Positions 1 to 12,311 of a stretch of DNA of 64,000 nucleotides are shown here, in pieces (the stretch's first letter is position 1; every line of letters begins with the position of its first letter). This stretch comes from QQUJ01 sp050287605 (GTDB lineage: Bacteria; Pseudomonadota; Gammaproteobacteria; QQUJ01), in assembly GCA_050287605.1 (NCBI GenBank), contig JBNKCG010000018.1, positions 110,744-174,743 on the forward strand. Reading direction: 5' to 3'. Position numbers and translations under genes: made by a program. Below the pieces are notes generated by a model that was not told the DNA's origin, did no database searches, and saw only the letters and a list, made by a program, of their open reading frames with translations.

Positions 1-1298
1 TGATCGTGGTCAAGCACACCGGAGGTGACATCCCCTGGCACGAGGCGCGCGACGTCGGGTACCAGGAGGCGATGGCCGAGGCCAGCAGCGGCTGCCCCGC
101 CGAAGAGATGGATGCCGAAGATCCACTGTTCATCCTCTACACCTCGGGATCCACCGGCAAACCCAAGGGCGTGCTTCACACTACGGGCGGCTACATGCTC
201 TACACCGCCATGACCCACAAGTACATCTTCGATTACCACGACGGCGACATTTATTGGTGTACGGCCGACGTGGGTTGGGTAACCGGCCACTCCTACATCA
301 TCTACGGCCCGCTGGCCAACGGCGCGACCACCTTGATGTTCGAAGGCGTGCCCAACTACCCCAGCCACTCCCGCTTCTGGGATGTGGTGGACAAGCACAA
401 CGTCAACATCTTCTACACCGCCCCCACCGCCATCCGCGCGCTCATGGGTCAGGGCAACGAGTTCGTCACCCGCACCTCGCGCAAGAGCCTGAAGCTGCTG
501 GGCACGGTGGGCGAACCCATCAACCCCGAAGCGTGGGAGTGGTACTACAACATTGTCGGCGAGCAGCGCTGCCCCATCGTTGACACCTGGTGGCAAACGG
601 AGACCGGCGGCATCCTGATCTCGCCGCTGCCGGGCTGTACCGCGCTCAAGCCCGGTTCCGCCACGCGCCCCTTCTTCGGCGTGATCCCGGAACTGGTGGA
701 TGCCGACGGCAACGTGCTGGAAGGCGCCACCTCCGGCAACCTGGTGATCACCCGTCCCTGGCCCGCGCAGATGCGCACCGTTTACGGTGACCACCAGCGC
801 TTCATCGACACCTACTTCAGCGCCTACCCGGGTAAGTACTTCACCGGCGACGGCGCGCGTCGCGACGAAGACGACTACTACTGGATCACCGGCCGCGTGG
901 ACGACGTGATCAACGTTTCCGGCCACCGTATGGGTACCGCCGAGGTGGAGAGCGCGCTGGTGCTGCACGAAGCCGTTGCCGAAGCGGCGGTGGTGGGCTA
1001 CCCCCACGACATCAAGGGCCAGGGTATCTACGCCTACGTGACGCTGATGACCGGCATCGAGCCCAGCGACGAGCTGAAGAAGGAACTGGTGCACTTGGTG
1101 CGTAGCGAAATCGGTCCCATCGCCTCGCCGGATGTCATCCAATGGGCACCGGGATTGCCCAAGACCCGCTCGGGCAAAATCATGCGTCGCATCCTGCGCA
1201 AGATCGCGGCCAACGAGATCGACACGCTGGGCGACACCACCACCCTGGCCGATCCCACCGTGGTCGATCATCTCATCGACAACCGCGCCAGCAAGTAA
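1..1298 (+). CDS. acs: Acetyl-CoA synthetase, C-terminal two thirds (5' end outside window)
   Basis: Converts acetate, ATP and CoA to acetyl-CoA through acetyl-AMP in the cytoplasm. The reading frame is already open at the window edge (first full codon at base 3), so the gene is truncated by the window and not broken; about 430 of the usual ~650 residues are present. Counting from the GTG at base 6, the adenylate-forming P-loop YTSGSTGKPKG is at 45-55, the WWQTETGG motif at 195-202 and the hinge region GRVDDVINVSGHR near 297-309. The C-terminal lysine of the TRSGK motif, the acetylation site in characterised Acs enzymes, is Lys391. A strong terminator follows the stop codon and the next gene converges. 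Family assignment is secure. Confidence 0.97.
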   Translation, partial: IVVKHTGGDIPWHEARDVGYQEAMAEASSGCPAEEMDAEDPLFILYTSGSTGKPKGVLHTTGGYMLYTAMTHKYIFDYHDGDIYWCTADVGWVTGHSYIIYGPLANGATTLMFEGVPNYPSHSRFWDVVDKHNVNIFYTAPTAIRALMGQGNEFVTRTSRKSLKLLGTVGEPINPEAWEWYYNIVGEQRCPIVDTWWQTETGGILISPLPGCTALKPGSATRPFFGVIPELVDADGNVLEGATSGNLVITRPWPAQMRTVYGDHQRFIDTYFSAYPGKYFTGDGARRDEDDYYWITGRVDDVINVSGHRMGTAEVESALVLHEAVAEAAVVGYPHDIKGQGIYAYVTLMTGIEPSDELKKELVHLVRSEIGPIASPDVIQWAPGLPKTRSGKIMRRILRKIAANEIDTLGDTTTLADPTVVDHLIDNRASK

Positions 1299-1311
1299 CC
1301 GCACCAACCCG

Positions 1312-1342
1312 GCCCGGCCGCTTCGGCGGCCGGGCTTTTTTT
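1312..1342 (+). terminator. Rho-independent terminator of acs
   Basis: A perfect 10-bp GC-rich stem with a TTCG tetraloop (1312-1335) is followed by seven T residues. It starts 13 bases after the acs stop codon. Confidence 0.93.
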
Positions 1343-1395
1343 CTTCGGGCCTCTCCCGACGGGGCGCTAAACGAGCGGGCTAGCCACCCACCATC

Positions 1396-1776
1396 TCACT
1401 GCGCGCGGCCAGTCTCGAGGAGCCCGCGCACCCGATCCAGCAACTCCCGCGTAGCGAAGGGTTTGGTGATGTAGTCGTCGGCGCCCAGCGCCAGCCCTTT
1501 TTCCCGCTCCACCTGGCGACCCTTGGCCGTCAGCATCAGAATCACTACGTCGTTCAGTTCTGGATCACTGCGCACGGCCTCGCACACCTCGTAGCCATCC
1601 ATGCGCGGCATCATCACGTCGAGCAGCACCAGGTGCGGTTTAGTCTGGCGGATGGCCTGCATCGCCTCCTCGCCGTCGCTGGCGGTGCGCACCCGGTAGC
1701 CCTCCTTCGTCATCAGGAACTCCAGGGACAAGACGATGTTGGGCTCGTCGTCGACGACCAGAATTTCCTCGGCCAT
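1396..1776 (-). CDS. Single-domain CheY-like response regulator
   Basis: Stand-alone receiver domain of 126 residues with no output domain. Asp9/Asp10 form the acidic pocket, Asp53 in the LLDVMMP motif is the expected phospho-acceptor, Thr83 and Lys105 are the conserved switch and lysine residues, and all are present. The start chosen is the ATG at 1776, which has GGGAGG about ten bases upstream; a longer open frame to 1887 adds a tail with no similarity to receivers. The gene converges with acs and no histidine kinase is encoded nearby in the window. A link to acetate metabolism, as in kinase/regulator systems that control acs in other gammaproteobacteria, is only a guess from position. Confidence 0.85.
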   Translation of the reverse strand: MAEEILVVDDEPNIVLSLEFLMTKEGYRVRTASDGEEAMQAIRQTKPHLVLLDVMMPRMDGYEVCEAVRSDPELNDVVILMLTAKGRQVEREKGLALGADDYITKPFATRELLDRVRGLLETGRAQ

Positions 1777-1951
1777 GCTGAATACCCTCCCACGCTCGCA
1801 CACCCAGCATGCTGCCTTGGGGCTGCAGCAGGCCGGTGACGCATCCGGATCGGCTTGGAGCCTTCGTTGATAGAAGCGCCACCACATCTACAGGTGTAAC
1901 ACAGATCGACCACACCGGTATGGCAAAAGGCGGCTGCGCATCTGCCATCAA

Positions 1952-1977
1952 GAAAAAAGGGGCCTCAGGCCCCTTTT
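1952..1977 (-). terminator. Rho-independent terminator of the rpsO-pnp transcript
   Basis: A GGGGCC/GGCCCC stem with loop TCA, flanked by AAAA/TTTT, lies 20 bases beyond the pnp stop. Read on the minus strand it ends in a run of six T. It is nearly symmetric, but nothing on the plus strand ends here. Confidence 0.88.
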
Positions 1978-1997
1978 CTCCGATTGCGTAATGGACT

Positions 1998-4091
1998 CTA
2001 CTCTTCGTTGACCGCCTTCATGCTGAGGCGGATACGGCCCTGCTTGTCCACCTCCAGGACCTTCACATTGATCACGTCGCCTTCGCTCAGCTTGTCGCTG
2101 ACGTTCTGCACGCGCTCGTTGGAGATCTGGGAGATGTGCACCAGACCGTCGCGGCCCGGGAGAATGGTGACAAAGGCGCCGAAGTCCATCAGCTTGACCA
2201 CCTTGCCTTCGTAGATCTTGCCCACTTCGACGTCGGCGGTGATCAGTTCGATGCGGCGGCGCGCCTCATCGGCATCGGCCTTGTTCACCGACGCGACGCG
2301 GATGGTCCCGTCATCGTCGATATCGATGGTGGTACCGGTCTCCTCGGTGATGGCGCGGATGGTGGAGCCACCCTTGCCGATGACGTCGCGGATCTTCTCC
2401 GGATCGATCTTGAACGCGGTGATGCGCGGTGCGAACTCGGACATTTCGGCACGCGGCGCCTGGATCACCTTGGCCATCTCGCCGAGGATGTGCATCCGCC
2501 CTTGCTGTGCCTGCGCCAGCGCGGCTTCCATGATCTCCTTGGTGATGCCCTCGATCTTGATGTCCATCTGCAGCGCGGTAACGCCCTGCTCGGTACCGGC
2601 CACCTTGAAATCCATGTCGCCGAGATGATCCTCGTCGCCCAGAATGTCGGTCAATACCGCGAACCGGTCCTGCTCCTTGACCAGTCCCATGGCGATGCCG
2701 GCCACCGGTGCCTTGACGGGCACACCGGCATCCATCAGCGACAGGCTGGTGCCGCACACGCTAGCCATGGAGCTGGAGCCGTTGGATTCGGTGATCTCGG
2801 AAACCACGCGAATGGTATAGGGGAACTGGTCGCGGGTGGGCATCACCGCCTGAATACCGCGCTTGGCGAGGCGGCCGTGGCCGATCTCGCGACGCTTGGG
2901 GCTGCCCATGAAGCCGGTTTCACCCACGCAGTAGGGCGGGAAGTTGTAGTGCAGCATGAACGCCTGGCGGTATTCGCCTTCGATGGCGTCGATGATCTGC
3001 GCATCGCGATCGGTTCCCAGCGTGGTGGTCACGATGGCCTGGGTCTCGCCGCGCGTGAACAGCGCCGAACCGTGGGTACGCGGCAGCACGCCCACACGCA
3101 CGTTGATGGGACGCACGGTACGCGTGTCACGACCATCGATGCGCGGTTCGCCATCCAGTACACGCTGGCGCACGATGCGCTTTTCCAGTTTGCTCACCGC
3201 GGAGCGCACATCCTCTTCGCTCCACTGCGGCTCGTCGCCCTGTACCAGCTGCTCGACGGCGGCGCTGCGGATCTCGGCCACGCGCTGCTGACGGGCCATC
3301 TTGTCCTTGATCTGGTAGGCGGCGACCACGTCGGCCTCCACTGCCGCGGCAACCGCAGCGACCAGCGCATCATCGGTAGCCGGCACCTGCCAAGTCCAGG
3401 CCGGCTTGCCCGCCTCGGCGGCCAGTTCCTTGATCGCCTGGATGGCCACCTGCATCTGCTCGTGACCGAAGATGACCGCACCCAGCATGACCTCTTCGGG
3501 CAATTCGGCCGCTTCCGACTCCACCATCAGCACCGCATGCTCGGTACCGGCGACCACCAGGTCGAGCTGCGATTCGGCGAGTTGCGAGGCCGAGGGGTTG
3601 AGCAGGTACTGCCCATCCTTGTAACCGACGCGGGCGCCGCCGATGGGGCCGTTGAACGGCACCCCGGAGAGGGCGACGGCCGCCGACGCACCGAGCATAG
3701 CCGGGATGTCGGAATCGATCTCCGGGTCCATCGACATGACGGTGGTGATCACCTGCACCTCGTTGTAGAACCCCTTAGGGAACAGCGGGCGCAGCGGACG
3801 ATCGATGAGACGCGAGTTGAGCGTCTCCTTCTCGGAGGGACGACCTTCGCGTTTAAAGAAACCGCCGGGGATCTTGCCTCCGGCATAGGTCTTTTCCTGA
3901 TAGTTGACGGTCAGCGGGAAGAAGTCGCGACCGGCGACCGCCTCCTGGCGGGCCACCACCGTCGCCAATACGACGGTATCTCCCATGCTGATCATGACCG
4001 CACCGTCTGCCTGGCGTGCGATCTCTCCCGTCTCCATAGTGACCGTGTGGTCACCGTACTGAAACTGCTTTTTGAATGATGTCACGAGCAT
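1998..4091 (-). CDS. pnp: Polyribonucleotide nucleotidyltransferase (PNPase)
   Basis: Phosphorolytic 3'-5' exoribonuclease, 697 residues, the normal family length. Two RNase PH-like domains are visible: FFKREGRPSEKE with LIDRPLRPLF in the first, and KRREIGHGRLAKRG with the GSSSMASVCG segment in the second. They are followed by a KH domain (IGKGGSTIRAI) and a C-terminal S1 domain (VKLMDFGAFV, GLVHISQI). In the cell PNPase forms a trimer and joins RNase E in the degradosome. It lies 30 bases downstream of rpsO, the order known from E. coli. The gap is short and I see no clear RNase III-type stem in it, so the well-known leader autoregulation of E. coli pnp cannot be inferred here. Confidence 0.98.
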   Translation of the reverse strand: MLVTSFKKQFQYGDHTVTMETGEIARQADGAVMISMGDTVVLATVVARQEAVAGRDFFPLTVNYQEKTYAGGKIPGGFFKREGRPSEKETLNSRLIDRPLRPLFPKGFYNEVQVITTVMSMDPEIDSDIPAMLGASAAVALSGVPFNGPIGGARVGYKDGQYLLNPSASQLAESQLDLVVAGTEHAVLMVESEAAELPEEVMLGAVIFGHEQMQVAIQAIKELAAEAGKPAWTWQVPATDDALVAAVAAAVEADVVAAYQIKDKMARQQRVAEIRSAAVEQLVQGDEPQWSEEDVRSAVSKLEKRIVRQRVLDGEPRIDGRDTRTVRPINVRVGVLPRTHGSALFTRGETQAIVTTTLGTDRDAQIIDAIEGEYRQAFMLHYNFPPYCVGETGFMGSPKRREIGHGRLAKRGIQAVMPTRDQFPYTIRVVSEITESNGSSSMASVCGTSLSLMDAGVPVKAPVAGIAMGLVKEQDRFAVLTDILGDEDHLGDMDFKVAGTEQGVTALQMDIKIEGITKEIMEAALAQAQQGRMHILGEMAKVIQAPRAEMSEFAPRITAFKIDPEKIRDVIGKGGSTIRAITEETGTTIDIDDDGTIRVASVNKADADEARRRIELITADVEVGKIYEGKVVKLMDFGAFVTILPGRDGLVHISQISNERVQNVSDKLSEGDVINVKVLEVDKQGRIRLSMKAVNEE

Positions 4092-4121
4092 ACCTTCCGG
4101 CGCGGCTGGGCCGGCATTCGC

Positions 4122-4391
4122 TTAGCGGCGAATACCCAGGCGTTTGATGAGATCGCGGTAACGCTCCACGTCCTTGCTTTTGACGTAGTCCAGCAGCTTG
4201 CGACGCTGGTTGACCATGCGCAGCAACCCCTGGCGGGAGTGGTGATCCTGCTTGTGGTTGCTGAAGTGCTCGGTAAGCTGATTGATGCGGGTGGTCAACA
4301 GGGCGACCTGGACCTCCGGGGAACCGGTATCGCTAGCGGAGAGCTGATACTCCTTAACGACGTCAGCCTTTTGCTGGGTGCTCAGTGACAT
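4122..4391 (-). CDS. rpsO: 30S ribosomal protein S15
   Basis: 89 residues, exactly the family length, starting MSLSTQQKADVV and ending LIKRLGIRR. S15 binds the central domain of 16S rRNA early in 30S assembly; the DTGSPEVQVALLT and HHSRQGLLRMV segments that contact RNA are intact. The start codon has AGGAG nine bases upstream. It has its own promoter (4440-4468) and is the first gene before pnp. Confidence 0.98.
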   Translation of the reverse strand: MSLSTQQKADVVKEYQLSASDTGSPEVQVALLTTRINQLTEHFSNHKQDHHSRQGLLRMVNQRRKLLDYVKSKDVERYRDLIKRLGIRR

Positions 4392-4439
4392 GGATTGAAA
4401 CTCCTGAATTTTCGAATGGTCGCTTTTACGAAGCCGGGT

Positions 4440-4468
4440 ATTTTAACTTCCAGCCATTTGTTAAACAA
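4440..4468 (-). promoter_or_regulatory. Sigma-70 promoter of rpsO
   Basis: On the minus strand TTGTTT (4468-4463) and TAAAAT (4445-4440) are separated by exactly 17 bases. The predicted start of transcription lies about 40 bases before the rpsO ATG. This lets rpsO-pnp be transcribed independently of the upstream truB operon. Confidence 0.72.
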
Positions 4469-4492
4469 GGAAAAACCCATGGCGCCCGCGAC

Positions 4493-4511
4493 GGCACCCC
4501 GAACGGGTGCC
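4493..4511 (-). other. Hairpin just downstream of truB
   Basis: A GGCACCC/GGGTGCC stem of seven base pairs with a five-base loop lies four bases beyond the truB stop codon. No T run follows directly (five T appear only about 15 bases later), so it is more likely a 3'-end stabiliser or weak terminator than an efficient one. Confidence 0.45.
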
Positions 4512-4515
4512 TCGA

Positions 4516-5439
<924 letters not shown>

Positions 5440-5475
5440 CGATACCTCGTCGTTACCAGGAAGCGTGGAAAGAAA

Positions 5476-5841
5476 CTAATCGTCAGCCGGGTGTTGCTGT
5501 TTGGCGCGTTCCAGCAGTTCGTTGATGCGCGCCCCCTGCTCCATGGAGGTGTCGTGCAGGAAGTGCAGATGCGGGATGGTGCGCAGGCGCATGCGCCGCC
5601 CCAACTCGCGGCGCAGAAAACCCTCGGCGTGGGTGAGCCCCTCCAGCGCGGCGGCCACCGCCACCTCGTCGCCCAGCACGCTGATATAGATCTTGGCATG
5701 CCCGAGATCGCGGCTCACGTCGATGCTGGACAGTGCCACCATGTGCACGCGCGGATCCTTGACCTCTTCGCGCAACAGCACCGCCAGCTCGCGCCGTAGC
5801 TGTTCGGCCACGCGCCGCAATCGATCGTTGGGACGATTCAT
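5476..5841 (-). CDS. rbfA: 30S ribosome-binding factor A
   Basis: Small KH-fold protein (121 residues) that binds the 5' helix region of 16S rRNA during late 30S maturation and cold adaptation. The characteristic stretch DVSRDLGHAKIYISVLG and the C-terminal HDTSMEQGARINELL are present. ATG at 5841 is preferred; a GTG directly in front (5844) could also serve, and neither has a good Shine-Dalgarno sequence, so coupling to infB translation (28 bases away) is likely. Confidence 0.95.
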   Translation of the reverse strand: MNRPNDRLRRVAEQLRRELAVLLREEVKDPRVHMVALSSIDVSRDLGHAKIYISVLGDEVAVAAALEGLTHAEGFLRRELGRRMRLRTIPHLHFLHDTSMEQGARINELLERAKQQHPADD

Positions 5842-5869
5842 CACCGGATACGCTGGGCGGTCTTTGTGG

Positions 5870-8416
<2,547 letters not shown>

Positions 8417-8438
8417 AGGCCTCTCCTCCCCAAACGGG

Positions 8439-9941
8439 TTAACCCTGCTGCTCGTCGGCGAACCAGGGGGCGCGCGCCGTCATGATCAGCGCGGCGGCGC
8501 GCTCCTCATCGATACCTTCGATATCGATGAGCTCATCGACGGCCTGCTCCGCTAGATCTTCCATGGTGCAGATGCCGCGGCTTGCCAACACAAACGCCAG
8601 TTCGCGATCCATGCCCTCCATGGTCAGCAGGTCTTCGGCCGGCTCGGACTCTTCCAGCTTCTCTTCATTGGCGATGGCGCGCAGCAGCAGCACGTCGCGG
8701 GCGCGGTTGCGCAGCTCGTCGACGATATTCTCGTCAAACTCCTCGATCTCCAGCATCTCCTGCGGCGGCACGTAAGCGACCTCCTCGATGGTGGAGAAGC
8801 CTTCCTGCACCAGGATGGCGGCCACCTCTTCGTCCACGTCCAGTTGCTCCATGAATTGGGTTTGCAGCCGCTCGGCCTCCTGCTCGCTTTTCTCTTCGGC
8901 CTGGCCCTCGGTCATGACGTTGAGTTCCCAGCCGGTAAGCTGGCTGGCCAGGCGCACGTTCTGGCCGCCCCGGCCGATGGCCTGGGAAAGTTGCTCCTCC
9001 CCGACGGCCACGTCCATGCTGCCGCTCTCCTCGTCCACCACGATGGAGACCACATCGGCCGGCGACATGGCGTGGACCACGAACTGGGCGGGGTTCTCGC
9101 TCCAGTTGATGATATCGACACGCTCGCCGGCCAGCTCATTGGAGACGGCCTGCACCCGCGACCCGCGCATTCCCACGCAGGCACCTACCGGATCGATGCG
9201 CTGGTCCTTGGCGCGCACGGCGATCTTGGCGCGCAGCCCCGGATCACGCGCCGCACCCATGATGTCGATCAACCCCTCGCCCACCTCCGGCACTTCCAGC
9301 TTGAACAGCTCGATCAGCAGCTCCGGCGCGGTGCGGCTGATGAACAGCTGCGGTCCACGCGGTTCGGAGCGCACGTCGTAGAGGTAGCCGCGCAGCCGAT
9401 CTCCAGGGCGTACCGCCTCGCGCGGGATCATCTGTTCGCGCGGCACGATGGCTTCGGCGTTACCGCCCAGATCCAAGTAGACGTTGCCGCGTTCGATGCG
9501 CTTGACCACGCCCATCACCAGATCACCGATGCGATCCTGATACGCCTCCACAACCTGTGCGCGCTCGGCCTCGCGCACCTTCTGCACGATCACCTGCTTG
9601 GCGGCCTGGGCGGCGATGCGGCCGAAGGCCACCGATTCCATGGGCTCTTCGATGTAACCGTCCACCTCGATATCCGGCTGGATTTCGCGGGCTTCGCTGA
9701 GGCGGATCTCCGCTTCGGGATGCTCCAGTTCCTCGGTCTCGTCCGCGACCACCAGCCAGCGGCGGAAGGTCTCGTAGGCGCCGGTATCGCGATCGATGGC
9801 CACCCGCGCTTCGATGTCACCGCCATGTTTTTTGCGCGTCGCCGAAGCCAGCGCGGCTTCGATCGCCTCGAAGATGACGCCTTTCTGCACGCCCTTCTCG
9901 TTGGAAACGGCGTCCACTACCAGCAAGATCTCTTTGTTCAT
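8439..9941 (-). CDS. nusA: Transcription termination/antitermination factor NusA
   Basis: RNA-polymerase-bound elongation factor affecting pausing, termination and antitermination. 500 residues from the ATG at 9941, which has GGAGG at the right distance; upstream in-frame sequence to 10073 is not NusA-like. Domains in order: N-terminal polymerase-binding domain (MNKEILLVVDAVSNEKGV), S1 domain around residues 135-200 (GDLVMGVVKRIERGNVYLDLG), two KH domains (GACVGMRGSRVQAV; AIGRGGQNVRLASQL), and two acidic C-terminal repeats as in enterobacterial NusA. Located between rimP and infB. Confidence 0.98.
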   Translation of the reverse strand: MNKEILLVVDAVSNEKGVQKGVIFEAIEAALASATRKKHGGDIEARVAIDRDTGAYETFRRWLVVADETEELEHPEAEIRLSEAREIQPDIEVDGYIEEPMESVAFGRIAAQAAKQVIVQKVREAERAQVVEAYQDRIGDLVMGVVKRIERGNVYLDLGGNAEAIVPREQMIPREAVRPGDRLRGYLYDVRSEPRGPQLFISRTAPELLIELFKLEVPEVGEGLIDIMGAARDPGLRAKIAVRAKDQRIDPVGACVGMRGSRVQAVSNELAGERVDIINWSENPAQFVVHAMSPADVVSIVVDEESGSMDVAVGEEQLSQAIGRGGQNVRLASQLTGWELNVMTEGQAEEKSEQEAERLQTQFMEQLDVDEEVAAILVQEGFSTIEEVAYVPPQEMLEIEEFDENIVDELRNRARDVLLLRAIANEEKLEESEPAEDLLTMEGMDRELAFVLASRGICTMEDLAEQAVDELIDIEGIDEERAAALIMTARAPWFADEQQG

Positions 9942-10008
9942 CTCAGCAAGCCTCCAGACCGGGGTACCGACCACCGTGGCAGAGCGTCGAGCACTGCCAA
10001 TTGGTCGC

Positions 10009-10464
10009 TCAGAACTCCGGTACCAACCGAGCCTGTTCAACATCAGCGAGGGGCAGTCGCACCGTCTCGCCATCCTGTATCAACACTACGCACTCTTCTT
10101 CCAAACCCTGGAGAAGACCCTCGAATTTGCGGCGCCCGTTTTGCGGTACCGCCATGCGCACCTTGACCTGCTGCCCTATGAAACGCTCATAGTGCTCGCG
10201 GTCGAACAGCGGCCGATCCAGCCCCGGCGACGAGACCTCCAGACTGTAGTGCCCCGGGATGGGGTCTTCCACGTCCAGTACGCCGCTCACCTGGTAGCTC
10301 ACCCGCTGGCAGTCGTCCACACCCACGCCTTCGGGGTGGTCGATATAAATGCGCAGCAAACCACCGCGCGCGGCGCTCGCGAACTCGATGCCCACCAACT
10401 CGTAGCCCATCCCGACCACGACGGGTTGCAACAACTGATAAATCCTGTCCGATGCGCGTCGCAT
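10009..10464 (-). CDS. rimP: Ribosome maturation factor RimP
   Basis: Needed for 30S subunit maturation, assisting S12 incorporation. 151 residues from the ATG at 10464; the RimP hallmarks GYELVGIEF, LRIYIDHPEGVGVDDC and LEVSSPGLDRPLF are present. A TTG two codons earlier is a less likely start. There is no Shine-Dalgarno sequence: the bases just upstream are a T run belonging to a terminator-like hairpin (10469-10488). First protein gene of the rimP-nusA-infB-rbfA-truB operon. Confidence 0.95.
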   Translation of the reverse strand: MRRASDRIYQLLQPVVVGMGYELVGIEFASAARGGLLRIYIDHPEGVGVDDCQRVSYQVSGVLDVEDPIPGHYSLEVSSPGLDRPLFDREHYERFIGQQVKVRMAVPQNGRRKFEGLLQGLEEECVVLIQDGETVRLPLADVEQARLVPEF

Positions 10465-10468
10465 AAAC

Positions 10469-10488
10469 AAAAAAAGGGCCAGCGGCCC
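10469..10488 (-). terminator. Terminator-like hairpin abutting the rimP start
   Basis: On the minus strand GGGCC-GCT-GGCCC is followed by seven T, ending four bases before the rimP ATG. The stem is short (5 bp), so it may act as a weak attenuator, or the U-rich stretch may serve as a ribosome or S1 contact in place of a Shine-Dalgarno sequence. Confidence 0.5.
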
Positions 10489-10607
10489 ACGTCGAAATCC
10501 TCGTGACTGTGCGGCACAGGGCGTTACCCACCCGCCTTGCCGTCTCAGCTCCGGCCGCCTCCGTGGTCCAAGCCCGGGGTGACCGAAATCTGCCTCGGGT
10601 CCTTAAT

Positions 10608-10627
10608 AAAAAACCCCGTAAACGGGG
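10608..10627 (-). terminator. Terminator of the initiator tRNA gene
   Basis: CCCCG-TTTA-CGGGG followed by six T on the minus strand, 23 bases beyond the tRNA 3' end. It should separate the tRNA transcript from the rimP operon. Confidence 0.85.
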
Positions 10628-10650
10628 CTTCTCATCGCAACCACGAATAT

Positions 10651-10727
<77 letters not shown>

Positions 10728-10743
10728 CCGGAAAACGAGCGGA

Positions 10744-10772
10744 ATTCTACATACTCCCCGGTAATGAATCAA
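10744..10772 (-). promoter_or_regulatory. Sigma-70 promoter of the initiator tRNA
   Basis: On the minus strand TTGATT (10772-10767) and TAGAAT (10749-10744) are separated by 17 bases. The predicted transcription start is about ten bases before the mature tRNA, after a GC-rich segment of the kind seen in stringently controlled tRNA promoters. Confidence 0.78.
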
Positions 10773-10808
10773 CCGGCCATGCAAATCACGAGTTCCGGCA
10801 CCGTACCT

Positions 10809-12248
10809 TCAAGCCGTCACCGCGGCACAGAGCGCCATCAAAGCGCCGGGGAATATCCCCAGTCCCAACACGGCCAGACCGTTGGCGCTCATCACCCAGC
10901 GGACATCGGCGGTTGCACTGAGCACGTGGTCGTCCTCGGCGGCGTCGAAGTAGATCAGCTTGACGACGCGGATGTAGTAGAAGGCGCCGACGACGGAGAA
11001 GGCGACCGCCACTACCGCCAACCACACCAGATCGACGTTGATCACCGCCTGCAGCACCGAAAGCTTGGCGTAAAACCCCACCGTGGGCGGCACGCCGGCC
11101 ATGGAAAACAACAACAGCATCATGATGAAGGCAAACCACGGGCTGCGCTTACCCAGGCCCTTGAAGTCGTCCAGACTATCGGCCTCGAACCCGACGCGGC
11201 TCAACAGGATGATCATGCCAAATCCGCCGGCTGCGGTGAGCGCGTAGACCAACGTGTAGAACATGGCGGCGGCGTAGCCCTGCGCCGTGCCGGCCAGGAT
11301 GCCGAGCAGAATAAATCCCACATGGGCAATGGTCGAATAGGCGAACATGCGCTTGAGATTGGATTGCGCGATGGCGACCACATTGCCAATGGCGATGGAC
11401 AAAACCGAGAGGATGACCAGCATCTGCTCCCACTCGCCGTGCAGGTCCTGTAACCCGCCCACCAGCAGGCGCATCACCATGGCGAATGCGGCTATCTTCG
11501 GTGCAGTACCGATATAGAGCGTCACCGAGGTAGGGGCGCCGTGGTAAACGTCCGGTATCCACATGTGAAACGGCACCGCGCCCAATTTGAACGCCAATCC
11601 GACGATGATGAACACCAGCCCGAAGACCAGCACCAGATTCCCCTCGCCGCCCCGGGCGGCCACGCGCTCGGCAATGGTGCCGATATCGAGGGTCCCCGTT
11701 GCGCCATAGATCATCGACATGCCGTACAGCAGCATGCCTGAGGCGATGGCCCCTAGCACGAAGTACTTCATGGCCGCCTCGGAGGCGACGCGATTGTCGC
11801 GATCGAAGGCGACCAGCGCATACAGCGACAGCGACAGGGTCTCCAGACCCAGGTAAACGGTGAGCAGGTTGCGTGCCGAGATCATGATCATCATCCCCAG
11901 CACGCCGAACAGACCCAGCATGTAGTACTCGCCCTTGAGAAGTTCGCGGGCGCGCAGGTAGTCGCGCGAATAGAGGAACACGCCCGCGGTGACGATGAAC
12001 AGCGCCACCTTGAGCACATCGGCCATGGGGTCGCGCACAAAGGTGTTGTTGAAGGTCAGCACCGTCGCGCTGGAGTGGGTGGCGACGATAACGATGGCGG
12101 TCACGACCAGCGTCGCCTGCGACAGCCAGTACGCGGCGTTGCGGTTGCGTTCGCCCACGAACAGGTCGACCACCAGCACGACACACGCCATGGTCAGAAG
12201 AAAGATCTCCGGGGCTGCCGGAGCGAAATCAGGAATCACAAAATTCAT
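10809..12248 (-). CDS. nuoN: NADH-quinone oxidoreductase subunit N
   Basis: Antiporter-like membrane subunit of complex I, 479 residues with about 14 hydrophobic helices. The conserved segments KLGAVPFHMWIPDVYHGAP and RMFAYSTIAHVGFILLG identify the NuoN/L/M superfamily, and the N-terminus MNFVIPDFAPAAPEI and position identify NuoN. It is last of the 14 nuo genes and its stop lies 82 bases before the initiator tRNA. I see no strong terminator between them. Confidence 0.97.
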   Translation of the reverse strand: MNFVIPDFAPAAPEIFLLTMACVVLVVDLFVGERNRNAAYWLSQATLVVTAIVIVATHSSATVLTFNNTFVRDPMADVLKVALFIVTAGVFLYSRDYLRARELLKGEYYMLGLFGVLGMMIMISARNLLTVYLGLETLSLSLYALVAFDRDNRVASEAAMKYFVLGAIASGMLLYGMSMIYGATGTLDIGTIAERVAARGGEGNLVLVFGLVFIIVGLAFKLGAVPFHMWIPDVYHGAPTSVTLYIGTAPKIAAFAMVMRLLVGGLQDLHGEWEQMLVILSVLSIAIGNVVAIAQSNLKRMFAYSTIAHVGFILLGILAGTAQGYAAAMFYTLVYALTAAGGFGMIILLSRVGFEADSLDDFKGLGKRSPWFAFIMMLLLFSMAGVPPTVGFYAKLSVLQAVINVDLVWLAVVAVAFSVVGAFYYIRVVKLIYFDAAEDDHVLSATADVRWVMSANGLAVLGLGIFPGALMALCAAVTA

Positions 12249-12311
12249 TCCCAGATCCTACGTCGTAATTCGATCAACAACTTCCGTCGAGGTCACACAC
12301 GTACCCCGCCC

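Noticed and set aside
2136..4079. 647-codon open frame antisense to pnp
   Set aside because: It mirrors pnp codon structure in a GC-rich genome, has a His/Asp/Gly-rich composition typical of antisense frames and no recognisable domain; pnp on the other strand is certain.
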